Virus record (IMG/VR): IMGVR_UViG_3300008110_000076
Span: 1 to 51,257 of that record
DNA: 51,257 nucleotides
From: a virus
Reading direction: 5' to 3' (one strand)
Shown here: piece after piece, positions 18,467 to 28,700 of the stretch
Position numbering within the stretch: the stretch's first letter is position 1
Layout: every line of letters begins with the position of its first letter
Notes under the pieces: generated by a model
The model's input: only the letters and a program-made list of their open reading frames with translations
The model's database searches: none
Told to the model about the DNA's origin: nothing
Program-made: the position numbers and the translations under genes

Positions 18467-20518
18467 ATGATATCGGTAAATCAAAATGTTACTGATTCCT
18501 TTAAGAAAAACTATTCTCTCAAGGTTCTTCCTGGAGCAACAATAGACATTAATTGTAATATGTTATTGTCATTTGATGATGACGATTTAACTGGAACACC
18601 ATATGCGGTTATAGACGGCAAACAGCCATTCAAAAAACTTTTTCCCTTAGACACTATTGTAAAGTCTTTTAGGCCTTTAAAGTCTGGAATTAAATATGGA
18701 ATCTCTGGAGATATTCCTGCATTTTCATGGACCAACCCAAGAGACGTAGACTATATTCCAAAGCTTCCAAACGGCACTCTTATCACATACAGAACATACT
18801 ATCCGTCTAAAGATATATATTATAAGTATTTTATTAGCCCAGTAAATACAAACATTTCAACATCGATCAGATACTATACAAGCTCATCACCAGTAAGCGA
18901 AAAAAATAAAAAGGTTCCTTGTAATAAAATTGTTTTTAAGTTTGAATTAGCACACTCAACACCGTCTTCATGGTCAGTTCTTTTAGATGGATCAGATATA
19001 TCTGCTTCATTAAACAAAACAGTTCCTTCTACTGGTGTTGTAGAACTGTACTACAATGGAACTTCATGGAGTAGAAGCGAATCTGATTTAAACATGAATG
19101 CAACTGTTATGGTTAGCACTTTGGGTTTAACAGCAACTAATCCTGGAACAGTGTCTAGTCCTAAATATCTTGCAGTAATAGAGTTGGCCCCACATTGGGT
19201 AAAAGATTTAACACCAAACATTGTAGCTCTTAATACAAGAAAAGAAACATCATCTAGTAGCGAAGACATTCTTCCAGTTGGTAATTTGACAGCAAACTCC
19301 ATTGAGCTGTCTCTAAATGGTTTCAATCAGGTTGAATCTATTTTTAAAACATATAAAAAATATGATTCTTTTGAAATGGATACTGATTTTATTTATTTTG
19401 TAAAGCATGCTGAGGTTTCTGCTTATTATAAAATATATCATACAAGCGGAGATCTTGAAGATTCTTTTGGGAAATACTACAAGGTTCCGCAGGGAATATT
19501 TATGCTGGATAATTGGGCAATAACAGAATACGGAGAAGCAGAAGTTTTTGGATTAGATTATTCAAAAATTTTACAAGAAACAATATGTCCAGATATTGTC
19601 TGTGACGGATATTCAGCGGTAGCTATTATCAGAAGAATATTAGACTCTGTAGGATTTACAAACTATAATTTTAATTACACAACAAACGATCAGTCAATCA
19701 TTACTCCAGACTATTGGTGGAGCGATAGCACACAAACAGTTTGGTCTGTTCTTCAAGAAATTTGTAGAGACACTCAAATGTCTGCTTCTGTAGACCATAA
19801 CAATGTTCTGCAGTTTTACAGCAGAGACTATATGTTTAGCTCTTCAAGACAAGCAGGGTGGAGCTTTTATAATGAGACATTGCCAGATGGAACTTTGCCT
19901 AATATAGTTAGCATGAATATTAAAGAGTTGCCTTCTGTAAATCAAGTAAGAGTTTTATATAGTAGCGCATACATAACAACATATGAACAGTCTGCAAAAG
20001 AACTAGTTTCTGTAGACAGCACATCTTTAACGTCAGCTTCTTTAACAGCGACTCTTCCAGTAGCAAGCAATACAAATAAAGCTTCTTGGACTGAGGCTCA
20101 AAAATGGATTAGCGTAAAACCAGTTTATGTAATTCAAAAACAACTTTCTGACATTGGTGTCATAGGACAATTTTCTGGATACCTTTTAGTTAATTCTGAA
20201 ATTATTGAATATGATGCAATTGAATATGAATACACAACAAAGATAAGTGATACTATTGATGGTCAGTCATATTTATCTGGACAAAAGGTTAAGGTTGCTA
20301 TTACTGGTCCTACCGATATTGCAAAATATAGAGGCAAAGCCGAAACTGTTCAAGACTCTACAGGAGCAAATAGTATTCTTGCTTTTGCGTCAACAAATAG
20401 ATACAGAATTAAGACAAGAGGAGCATTTGGAACAAAACCAGAGACACACAGTGCAAATATTAATTACGATAAAAATGGCTGGGTTGGCTGGAAAGATACT
20501 GAATGGAGAAGCAAATGA
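18467..20518 (+). CDS. Tail hub-like minor tail protein
   Basis: A 683-residue protein with GAGG upstream of its ATG. The N-terminal third is beta-rich with a Ser/Thr-rich insert. Around residues 350-460 there is a GEAEVFGLDYSKILQETICPD segment and an IIRRILDSVGFTNYNF segment, followed by VWSVLQEICRDTQMSASVD. This order resembles the domain layout of baseplate hub proteins (gp27/Tal-like: a beta domain, then alpha/beta domains that test for a local coordinate frame). It is coupled to the next gene by ATGA. No peptidase domain was found at its end. Hub identity is inferred. Confidence 0.65.
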   Translation: MISVNQNVTDSFKKNYSLKVLPGATIDINCNMLLSFDDDDLTGTPYAVIDGKQPFKKLFPLDTIVKSFRPLKSGIKYGISGDIPAFSWTNPRDVDYIPKLPNGTLITYRTYYPSKDIYYKYFISPVNTNISTSIRYYTSSSPVSEKNKKVPCNKIVFKFELAHSTPSSWSVLLDGSDISASLNKTVPSTGVVELYYNGTSWSRSESDLNMNATVMVSTLGLTATNPGTVSSPKYLAVIELAPHWVKDLTPNIVALNTRKETSSSSEDILPVGNLTANSIELSLNGFNQVESIFKTYKKYDSFEMDTDFIYFVKHAEVSAYYKIYHTSGDLEDSFGKYYKVPQGIFMLDNWAITEYGEAEVFGLDYSKILQETICPDIVCDGYSAVAIIRRILDSVGFTNYNFNYTTNDQSIITPDYWWSDSTQTVWSVLQEICRDTQMSASVDHNNVLQFYSRDYMFSSSRQAGWSFYNETLPDGTLPNIVSMNIKELPSVNQVRVLYSSAYITTYEQSAKELVSVDSTSLTSASLTATLPVASNTNKASWTEAQKWISVKPVYVIQKQLSDIGVIGQFSGYLLVNSEIIEYDAIEYEYTTKISDTIDGQSYLSGQKVKVAITGPTDIAKYRGKAETVQDSTGANSILAFASTNRYRIKTRGAFGTKPETHSANINYDKNGWVGWKDTEWRSK

Positions 20519-22173
20519 GTATATCAAAAGTTCAGTTTGAATTAGATACAAGCAATATATCTGCTGGCGCAACAAGCGTTCCTGGAACACTAACACTTGT
20601 TGGTCAGGGAACAGACGCATCCTTTAATGGATTTATAACTCCTACCGCAAGCAATTATAATACACCACCAGCCGATCCTATCTCTGGGAATCTTGATAGT
20701 TCTAAAGAGGGAACTATTGTTTTTACTTCTTTACAGGTAAACAAGCCTTATTATGTAAAGGTAAGAACATATCCTCTTGCAGGACAAAGTGGTACAGCAG
20801 GAGGCTACAGGTATTTTAGATTTACTGTTCCTAAGATTACAGATGATATGCTTGCTCAAAAGAATACAGCAGGAGAGAAAAAAGAAGAAGAGGGTGGAAC
20901 AACATCAGTAGCTTTAAATAAAGAAATTCTTATTAGCCAGTCTTTGTTACAAATATCCACAGATGCAAATAAACCTAATACATTGTCATCTGCAGTAAAA
21001 GATACTGGAATTGATGTTTCTGGATCACTTCCAGCCTACTATGCTTTTGGAACAACATTATTTTTTGACTCTAAGAATTTAACTTCTAAGCAAGGCGGAG
21101 GAATTGGATTTTTTGTAAATGGAGCTTCTGAAACTGGATACTTTATTTCAATTAAAACATCAGAGTCGGCATCAAATTTTGGAGACGAATTTAAAATATT
21201 AAAGGTTAAAGGCGGAGTAATTCAACAGTTGCCAGACAGCCAATCACTCACAACCAATAACAATGTCGGTGCAGCAGTAGGCATACTTCCAGGAACAAGT
21301 TATAAAATTGATGTTATTGTAAAAACTACTTTGTCTTCAACTGAAATAAAAGCTTACATAAACGGATTTCTGGTCACAGCTAAAGATACATCCTCTATGC
21401 TGCCAAGAACATCTAAGGTTTCTTTGTTTGCAAATCTTGGAACTATATATTTTGATTACGTTTATGCTATGCCAATCAAACAGTCAGAATATGAAATTGG
21501 TGGACGAGATTCTATTTACAACAATCAAATGTCTTTGGTTACAACGGCTCTTGCATACGGAGACATATTTGTTTCTGATCTACAAGATGTTAATTCTTCT
21601 ACAACAACAAAATACGTAGAAGAGTTTGGACCAGTAGCTAGAGAAATTAGATATGTGAAAAGAAGGTATGAAAGAACTCCATCTTTTCCTAAATTTACTT
21701 TTCAAAACCTAAATAAAGGAGTTAACGTTCTTGCATCTAGAATGTCTTCATTTGACGCAGAACTTTATTTAATAAATAATTCTGGAGTTTCTAACTCTAT
21801 TTCTTCTGACGCTGGAACTCAAATTAGCGTTGTTGGAAATAACTTAGTTAAAAGCGATGAAATTGTTTATATGGATGAAGACAATGATAAGTTTGGAGCA
21901 CAGGAGCCTATAACATTTAGCTCTTCATGGATACAAAAAATATCAGATGCGGCTGCGCTATCTTCTTTTATAAAGAGCCAGTGGACAAAAGATCAGAGAG
22001 TTGTTCAGCTAGAAACATTTGGAAATCCAATGCTGGAGGTATCAGATATTATAACAGTAAAATATCCATATCATAATTTGGCTGGAACTGAGAAGTTTAT
22101 TGTAACTGATATTAATCATTCTTGGCAAGATGGGCTGGTGACTCAAATAACCGCTAGATCAATTTTTAGTTGA
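20515..22173 (+). CDS. Minor tail protein with LamG-like domain
   Basis: I place the start at 20515 rather than the in-frame ATG at 20503, because GGAGA lies 6 nt upstream and the ATG overlaps the hub stop in the ATGA form. The 552-residue protein has an early FN3-like stretch (NKPYYVKVRTYPLAGQ), then a concanavalin/LamG-like domain near residues 150-330 (GIGFFVNGASETGYFISIKT, KAYINGFLVTAKDT). It ends in a segment like the terminal part of tail hub proteins (DIITVKYPYHNLAGTEKFIV). It may therefore be the second half of a hub split over two genes, with an added sugar-binding domain. Confidence 0.65.
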   Translation: MSISKVQFELDTSNISAGATSVPGTLTLVGQGTDASFNGFITPTASNYNTPPADPISGNLDSSKEGTIVFTSLQVNKPYYVKVRTYPLAGQSGTAGGYRYFRFTVPKITDDMLAQKNTAGEKKEEEGGTTSVALNKEILISQSLLQISTDANKPNTLSSAVKDTGIDVSGSLPAYYAFGTTLFFDSKNLTSKQGGGIGFFVNGASETGYFISIKTSESASNFGDEFKILKVKGGVIQQLPDSQSLTTNNNVGAAVGILPGTSYKIDVIVKTTLSSTEIKAYINGFLVTAKDTSSMLPRTSKVSLFANLGTIYFDYVYAMPIKQSEYEIGGRDSIYNNQMSLVTTALAYGDIFVSDLQDVNSSTTTKYVEEFGPVAREIRYVKRRYERTPSFPKFTFQNLNKGVNVLASRMSSFDAELYLINNSGVSNSISSDAGTQISVVGNNLVKSDEIVYMDEDNDKFGAQEPITFSSSWIQKISDAAALSSFIKSQWTKDQRVVQLETFGNPMLEVSDIITVKYPYHNLAGTEKFIVTDINHSWQDGLVTQITARSIFS

Positions 22174-22177
22174 TAAA

Positions 22178-22186
22178 TGGTATAAT
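22178..22186 (+). promoter_or_regulatory. Extended -10 promoter (leaderless) for 22193
   Basis: TGGTATAAT (22178-22186) with no good -35 box. Only 6 nt separate the -10 box from the ATG at 22193 and there is no Shine-Dalgarno sequence, so the transcript is probably leaderless. It separates tail tip genes from the fibre genes. Confidence 0.55.
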
Positions 22187-22192
22187 CAAAAT

Positions 22193-22576
22193 ATGGTAAC
22201 AAAAACAACAGACAAAAAGGTATCAAGCAACCAGGTAGACCAGTCTCCTAGTATGTTTGGTTTTGTTGGAGATGCCAAGTCTCTAGCTATTGACCCAGCC
22301 AGCATTAGGCTTGTTGCTGCTACAAAAGGACCTATTGTTGGTGCTTTGTCTTCTGGGTCTACTACATTCTCTACGGGATTTATTGTCGGTGCCTCAGAAG
22401 AGACAAATGTTGATGAATCAATTGCAGCTTTGTTACCAAAACTAGAAGACATATCAATCAAATCAATGGTGCTAGATTACAGTACAAATCCAGTATCTGT
22501 TAAATTAATTTTAAAAATAAAAAATTCTACTGGGTATCCAGTAAAAGGAATATCTGGGAGGATACCTAAGAAATGA
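22193..22576 (+). CDS. Small virion-associated protein of unknown fold
   Basis: A 127-residue protein with no recognised family. The N-terminal 25 residues are polar (TDKKVSSNQVDQSPSMFGF) and the rest alternates hydrophobic and Gly/Ser residues, ending in a VKLILKIKNSTGYPVKGISG strand pair. It begins the fibre module under its own leaderless promoter and overlaps the next gene in ATGA form. A structural role in the tail tip is plausible from context only. Confidence 0.65.
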   Translation: MVTKTTDKKVSSNQVDQSPSMFGFVGDAKSLAIDPASIRLVAATKGPIVGALSSGSTTFSTGFIVGASEETNVDESIAALLPKLEDISIKSMVLDYSTNPVSVKLILKIKNSTGYPVKGISGRIPKK

Positions 22577-23469
22577 TTACAAAGTTTGGAAAAAGATTTA
22601 TAGCTTCCTATTTAGCTGGTATGGTTCCGTTTCCAAGACAGGATATTGCCATAGGTATTGCAAGTGGGACAGACTATGCAGAGTCAGACAACAATACTAG
22701 ACTTGGCTTTGAGTTTTACAGGCTACCAGCAACATTTGGAAGCATAGACATTCAAACAGACGGAGGAGGCAATAGCACATATGCTGTTGTTTATAAAGCA
22801 ACACTTCCTCAAGATATTGCAGGAACAGTAAAAGAAATTGGTCTCTACCCTGGATCTAGAATATCTACAAACAACTTTGATAGCAAGTATATTTCTGATT
22901 TTGAAAATAACCTAATATGGTTTAATTCAACAAACCAAAACCCGTCCTTAGTAGCATATAGCGAAGATACACCAGAGTATCCAGTGCCAAGGATTGGTTC
23001 ATCTGTAATTATGATTGATGTTTTAGCATCAACAACAGAAGAGTATATTGCACAGATTGTTCCATTTGATATTTCTGGTTACTCAGCAAATGATTCTCTT
23101 ACAATAGCTTATAAGAAAGATGACACCAATCTTTCATCAATTAAGGTTAAGCTATATACATCTGATACATCTTACTACATGGCAACATTTACTGCCAGCG
23201 GAATAGCAGGAGAAAAGATTCAGCAACTTAATATTTCACAGCTAACGTCTCACAATAATCCTGCTACAAATATAATTAAAGTCGGTATTCAGATTACAGC
23301 AGATGCAGCTGGAGATACCGTTGTGTATCTTGATGGATTAAGAATTAATGATGAAGACACATTTGATCCTATCTTTGGCCTTATTGCAAGAGATGTTTTG
23401 GCTACTCCTCTTGAGAAAAGAGCAGGCAAGCCAGTAGATATTGAATACAGGATTGGATTAACATTCTAA
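22573..23469 (+). CDS. Tail tip/fibre-attachment protein
   Basis: A 298-residue protein. The opening KFGKRFIASYLAGMVPFPRQDIAIGIAS and the downstream KEIGLYPGS motif resemble short phage proteins that attach to the tail tip (a conserved 'aiG...G...a.....L.fE.yR' pattern). A beta-sandwich, possibly carbohydrate-binding (DISGYSANDSLTIAYKKDDT; VVYLDGLRINDEDTFDP), follows. It is flanked by overlapping genes on both sides and is most likely part of the receptor-binding complex. Confidence 0.6.
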   Translation: MITKFGKRFIASYLAGMVPFPRQDIAIGIASGTDYAESDNNTRLGFEFYRLPATFGSIDIQTDGGGNSTYAVVYKATLPQDIAGTVKEIGLYPGSRISTNNFDSKYISDFENNLIWFNSTNQNPSLVAYSEDTPEYPVPRIGSSVIMIDVLASTTEEYIAQIVPFDISGYSANDSLTIAYKKDDTNLSSIKVKLYTSDTSYYMATFTASGIAGEKIQQLNISQLTSHNNPATNIIKVGIQITADAAGDTVVYLDGLRINDEDTFDPIFGLIARDVLATPLEKRAGKPVDIEYRIGLTF

Positions 23470-25784
23470 TGGCAGGTCCAGCAGATTTAAATATTAGTGG
23501 AAAAGTAGATCCTTCAAACAAGGATTACTTTGACATTACTATAAATCCGCTAAAACTTGTTACAGACTATAACTTTCAATTTCAATGGATATTTGAAGAT
23601 AAAAAGCTAAACGAAAAAGTTGGAGACAACTGGTCAAATATTTTTAAGATTACTACAATTGGTGACTCTATTAATAAACCTCAGTTCAGACAATCAGATT
23701 TAGACTATACAACAAATACTCTTCTAGTTTCCTGGACAGGCAAAGATTATTTAGGTGCAGACTATAAAAACAATTTACAAAGAATTGATATTTGGGCAAA
23801 AGGCGGAAGCTTTGGAACTGAGTATAAAGTTGTTGGATCCTTTTCAAAAGCTGGAACTCAAACTATTACAGCACAAGCTGGCCAATATTGGGTAAAGCTA
23901 CAAGCCGTATCTAACTCAGGTGGAGTTTCTCAATATAGCGACGAAAGAACAATTATCACCGAAAGTCCAATAGTAGTAGACAATGTACCGCCAGAAAATC
24001 CTACAGGATTTACAGCAACAGCTGGGGTAAATCCAAATGACTTAACTGGTTTTAGCGCCTATGCAACATTCTCTTGGGCACATGCCGCAAATGCAGCAAC
24101 TAATGGAACAAGAGGATATAGATTAAGATGGACGTACGACACAGCAAATCCTATTTATGAATATGCTTTTGTTAATTACCCAAACAACTCTTATACAGCA
24201 ACTGGATTGATACCTAATGTTCAATACACATACCAGGTAGCATCAGTAGATCAATTTAATAATACTCAAGATTATTATACTGGTGGAACATTTACTGCAA
24301 CTGATCCAACAAATCCTGATGGCTGGGCAAGACTAAAATCATATATTTCTATTGGTGGAGCAACTGGAGACTTATTTAAGTTTGGTACTGGAATAGCAAG
24401 TTCTATTAATACAAGTTTAACAACAACACCAAGTTTAACTTCTGGAAACTATAATGGTATTATTTTAAATAAAACTGGTAACAACAACAACTATTGGCTC
24501 ACCACAGGACAATTTAGAGTCGGTGGAAATACTCAATTTATGTATTGGGATGGAACTAATCTTTCTATAACTGGTGATCTTGGAGTTGGCGGCGGAGCAA
24601 CAATTGCTGGAAACCTATTTATGAAAACAACAGGTGCTTCAATATATTCTGGATCAATAACTTCTGGAAGCTTAACTGATGGAGTATCTGGCTATATTTT
24701 AAATAATGATGGCCTACTTGTTCAAAATAATTCAACAGAAGCAAGCGGAAATAGAAAGTATGTAAGAATTGATCCAGCAACAGGAAGCCTTTTTGCTAAT
24801 AATGCTCAAATTACAGGAACAGTTATAATTACTGGTGGGGCAACTAAAACTGCAATTGACGATGCTGCAGCAGCTGCATCTGCTGCTTCTAGTGCAGCAA
24901 CATCTGCAAATAATAATGCAACAGCAGCATTAAATGCGGCAAATACAAAAAATAAAACATATACACAAGACGATCAACCATCTTCAGGAATGATATCAGG
25001 AGATTTATGGTTTGATAGCAATGATGGATTTAAGCAGTATAGATACAATGGAACATCTTGGGTAACAGTTCAAGATGGAAAAATTGGAACAGCTTTGCAA
25101 AAAGGTGGATATCTTATTGAAAACCCTTCTACAAATCAGGTAACAAGTATTAATGCTAATGGAATTACAATTACTTCATCTGGTGATTTTAAAATAAATA
25201 CAGACACAACAGCATCAGTAGGAGCGGGAAAACTTGTTTTAAATTCTACTGGAATTACTGCAAAAAATTCTAGTGGAGATACCACATTTTCAATTGATGC
25301 AACTAATGGTAGTGCAATTTTTAAAGGATCTATTGAATCTGGTTCAACAATTACTGGTTCGGATGTTAGCACAGCTGGAAACGGATTGGGCTCTATCAAG
25401 CTAAATGGATCAAACAATCAACTTGAGTTTTATGGATCTTCTGGGTCTGTAGTAGGAAGAGCTTTTGTTTATGCCTCAAATGAAGTTATTGTTGCATCTG
25501 GAAGCGGAGGAGTTTATGGAGGATATCCCTCAAGCGCTGGAATGTTGAGTCTTTATAATGGCGGTGCTGGTCTTTTTGTAACTAATTCAAATGGAGTTAA
25601 TATAGGAGGCTTAACACTAGACTCTAGCTCTTTATATTTTAGTGGGCTTACCGTTCAAACAATCTATGGCTCTCCTATTGGAACTGGAAACTATTACATG
25701 AGAAATATTGGAATGGGAACGGGCTCAAAATCAGCTTCAGACACAGACGGATATCGTGGAGACGTCTGGATACAATATAGCTAG
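23469..25784 (+). CDS. Tail fibre/spike with FN3 domains
   Basis: A 771-residue protein. Two fibronectin type III-like domains lie at residues about 70-175 and 178-285 (second one starts PPENPTGFTATAGVNP). A repetitive Gly/Ser/Thr beta-helix-like stretch follows (around 290-460), with an Ala/Ser-rich probable trimeric coiled coil (about 458-490). After it comes a GDLWFDSNDGFKQYRYNG motif, common as a short beta element in phage fibres. The end has GYRGDVWIQYS, a motif frequent at termini of tail proteins. The layout matches a trimeric receptor-binding fibre. Confidence 0.72.
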   Translation: MAGPADLNISGKVDPSNKDYFDITINPLKLVTDYNFQFQWIFEDKKLNEKVGDNWSNIFKITTIGDSINKPQFRQSDLDYTTNTLLVSWTGKDYLGADYKNNLQRIDIWAKGGSFGTEYKVVGSFSKAGTQTITAQAGQYWVKLQAVSNSGGVSQYSDERTIITESPIVVDNVPPENPTGFTATAGVNPNDLTGFSAYATFSWAHAANAATNGTRGYRLRWTYDTANPIYEYAFVNYPNNSYTATGLIPNVQYTYQVASVDQFNNTQDYYTGGTFTATDPTNPDGWARLKSYISIGGATGDLFKFGTGIASSINTSLTTTPSLTSGNYNGIILNKTGNNNNYWLTTGQFRVGGNTQFMYWDGTNLSITGDLGVGGGATIAGNLFMKTTGASIYSGSITSGSLTDGVSGYILNNDGLLVQNNSTEASGNRKYVRIDPATGSLFANNAQITGTVIITGGATKTAIDDAAAAASAASSAATSANNNATAALNAANTKNKTYTQDDQPSSGMISGDLWFDSNDGFKQYRYNGTSWVTVQDGKIGTALQKGGYLIENPSTNQVTSINANGITITSSGDFKINTDTTASVGAGKLVLNSTGITAKNSSGDTTFSIDATNGSAIFKGSIESGSTITGSDVSTAGNGLGSIKLNGSNNQLEFYGSSGSVVGRAFVYASNEVIVASGSGGVYGGYPSSAGMLSLYNGGAGLFVTNSNGVNIGGLTLDSSSLYFSGLTVQTIYGSPIGTGNYYMRNIGMGTGSKSASDTDGYRGDVWIQYS

Positions 25785-25792
25785 GATATAAA

Positions 25793-28700
25793 ATGTCAGA
25801 TATATTTGTTAAAACTTCTGGACTGGGATCAACTGGTTGGAGAAAAGCAGCAAGCATTTTTGTTAAAACTGCTGGCTTAGGGTCTACTGGATGGAGATCA
25901 GCAGTTGGTGTATGGATAAGAAATGCAACACAATGGCTAAAGGTTTGGCCATTGTCTGGAGTTTTTGCTACTCGTGTACCGTATATTGGAACTTCTTCGG
26001 GAACAGTTTATGCAGATAGGTTAACATCATCAAATGTTATAAGAATCGGAACGTCTTATGTTGGTAACAATGCTCTTTGGGATGCAAATGGATGGACTAT
26101 AACGGGATACAGCTATCAGTGGAACTATTATCTTGGATCAGATAGATCTATTTATGCAGACCCAGTAGCAACACTAAGAAGCGGAACTGGTTCTGGATGG
26201 ACGACATCTTCTGGTCAAGATACACTTCCTACAAGCATATGGAATTCAACTAATTCTACTAATGCAGATGAAACATATATTGGATTCAGAGTAACCGCCA
26301 CAGCTTCAAATACTACATATAATGGAGTTTCTGAGTCTACAAGAATAAAGGTTGTAAGAAGACCGCCTGTAAACTTAACAACGTCTTTATCAAATTATTC
26401 AACACCAACCGTAGGAACGTCAATAACTTATTCTTCTACATGGGATACTGCAGAAGCATACAAAGCTAATTCAAGCAGAACAACTATTCAGTGGTATAGA
26501 AATTCTACTAATTCTACAACTGGAGGGACTGCTGCAACGGGAACTGGAAATCTAACAGCAACATATACTCCCAACGCAGATGATGTTGGAAAGTACTTGT
26601 ATGTTGTAGAAACTAGATATAATTCTGGAACAGACTATGATTATGGACTTGTTACTGGAGTTGAAGCAACAGCTATCACAACTGCAACGGTAGCAAACAT
26701 TAATTATCAGGCAACTGGAAATCAAAGAAGAGTTCAATTGCCAGCTCCATTTACTCAAGGAACACCAGTTTATGTTTCAACAAATGGTTTTGTAAACTGG
26801 GGCGGAACAGATCCTGCAGGAGCCATATCCTTACCAGATTCTGGAACTACACTAGCGCCTCTAGGTGGAGACCTAAGACAAGGTCAAAATACAGGAAATG
26901 GAACTAATACATCTACTGGTGGACTATGGATATATTCTGATATATCTAACTTCTATATTAGATGGGAAGGAAATTATTATACAGATGCTGCACAGCTTGC
27001 TGAGTATCAAATAAAATTTTATTGGAATCAATCTTATGCAGATGTTTATTTTATAAATAATAGCTTGACATCTATTACTCCAAATACAATAGCAGTAAAA
27101 AACAACGCAAATACATATAAAACTTGGGAAGAGTCAACAGCACAATCATCAAGCTTAATATCTACATCTGTAATGACAAAATTAACAGAACAAGACGGCG
27201 TAGATGATAGTAGAACTTTAATTGGGGTAACTCCTGGAAATATAACAAATGTTCAAAATTATAATTTTGCTACAGGAATTTCTCATTTATTCCTTACTAC
27301 TGGTACAAATACAGATACTGTAAAGTATAAATTTGCAGCAACTGTTTCAGGAGGGTATCAAACTTCTGAATATACTCAAACTGTTGCAAGCAGTACAGCT
27401 TATAAATTTACAGACAATTTATTATCACTTTTTACATTAAGAACTTTTCCAAATGATACATATAGCCCTTCAACAACATATTTTTCAGGAAACACAGTCT
27501 ATTATATTGGTAATTTTTATTCTGCAAAATTTGTTAATAATAATATTGGTTTTAGCGGACAAGTTCCAACCAACACTGTTTACTGGACCAAAATAGGAAC
27601 AACTAGCTTTCAAGCTGGAGACTATGTTCTTTATAATGGAATATACTATTTTGCTAAGCCACTAGCATCATTTGATGGATTTTATCCAACAAATACAACA
27701 TATTGGACATCTGTGTATATGCCGTTACAAGTAACAGTAACACCGTATAATGGATCCGTATCTGGATCACCAGTCACGTACTCCTCTTCAATATTTATTA
27801 ATCCTAATGGAGCAAGTGATCCTCTTTCAATAAGTGCTGGCCCAACATTTTCTGGAGTAACTGCTTCTCAAATTACCGCATCTTATACTACATCAGTTTA
27901 TACAAATAGAGTCGTTATTGATGTTACAAAGGGATCACCACAAACAAGTATTTCTGGATATCCTTATACAAAATCTGTTACTGGTGCAACTCAGTATACA
28001 GAAACACCAACAGGATTGTCTTCTGGAACAACTCATTATTTTTATTTTACTCCAAGATTTTTATACGATATAAACTATCCAACAGTTTTTCATGATGGAT
28101 CTCAAGCAACGGGAAATAGAGATACGCTTTCGTTGTATACTGTTACATTTAATGCTAATGGTGGAACTGGATCTGCAAATCCAACATCTGTAACACAAAC
28201 AACAGCTGGAGGAACTGTAACTTTAGCTGCACAAGGTACATTGTCAAGAACAAACTTTACTTTTGGAGGTTGGAATACAGCAGCAGATGGGAGCGGAACT
28301 AACTATAATGCCTCTACTTCCTATACACCAGCATCAAATATAACTCTTTATGCAAAATGGAATTCTTCAACATATTCTGTTAGCTATAATGCTGGAACAG
28401 CAACTAGCGGTACAGCCCCAGCAAGTCAAACAAAAACAGCAGGAGTTAATTTAACTTTAAGAACAAATACTGGAAGCTTAGCAAGAACTGGATACACTTA
28501 TGCTGGCTGGGACACAGCATCGGACGGAAGCGGGACAGATTATGATTCTGGAGGAACATACAGTACAGATGCCAATGTAACACTCTATCCTAGATTTACA
28601 ATAAATACATATACTGTTTCTTACGATAAAAATACTACAGATACAGTAGGAAGTATGCCTACTAGCCAAACTAAAACTTATGGAGTTAATTTAACTTTAA

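Noticed and set aside
20247-20540. 97-residue + strand open frame inside the hub gene
   Set aside because: It is fully inside another gene in a second frame, is Leu-rich from shifted codons, and has no ribosome-binding site.
28478-28669. Reverse-strand Cys/Ser-rich open frame opposite InlB repeats
   Set aside because: Antisense product of GGA/ACA-rich coding repeats, with no start signals; the + strand protein accounts for the sequence.
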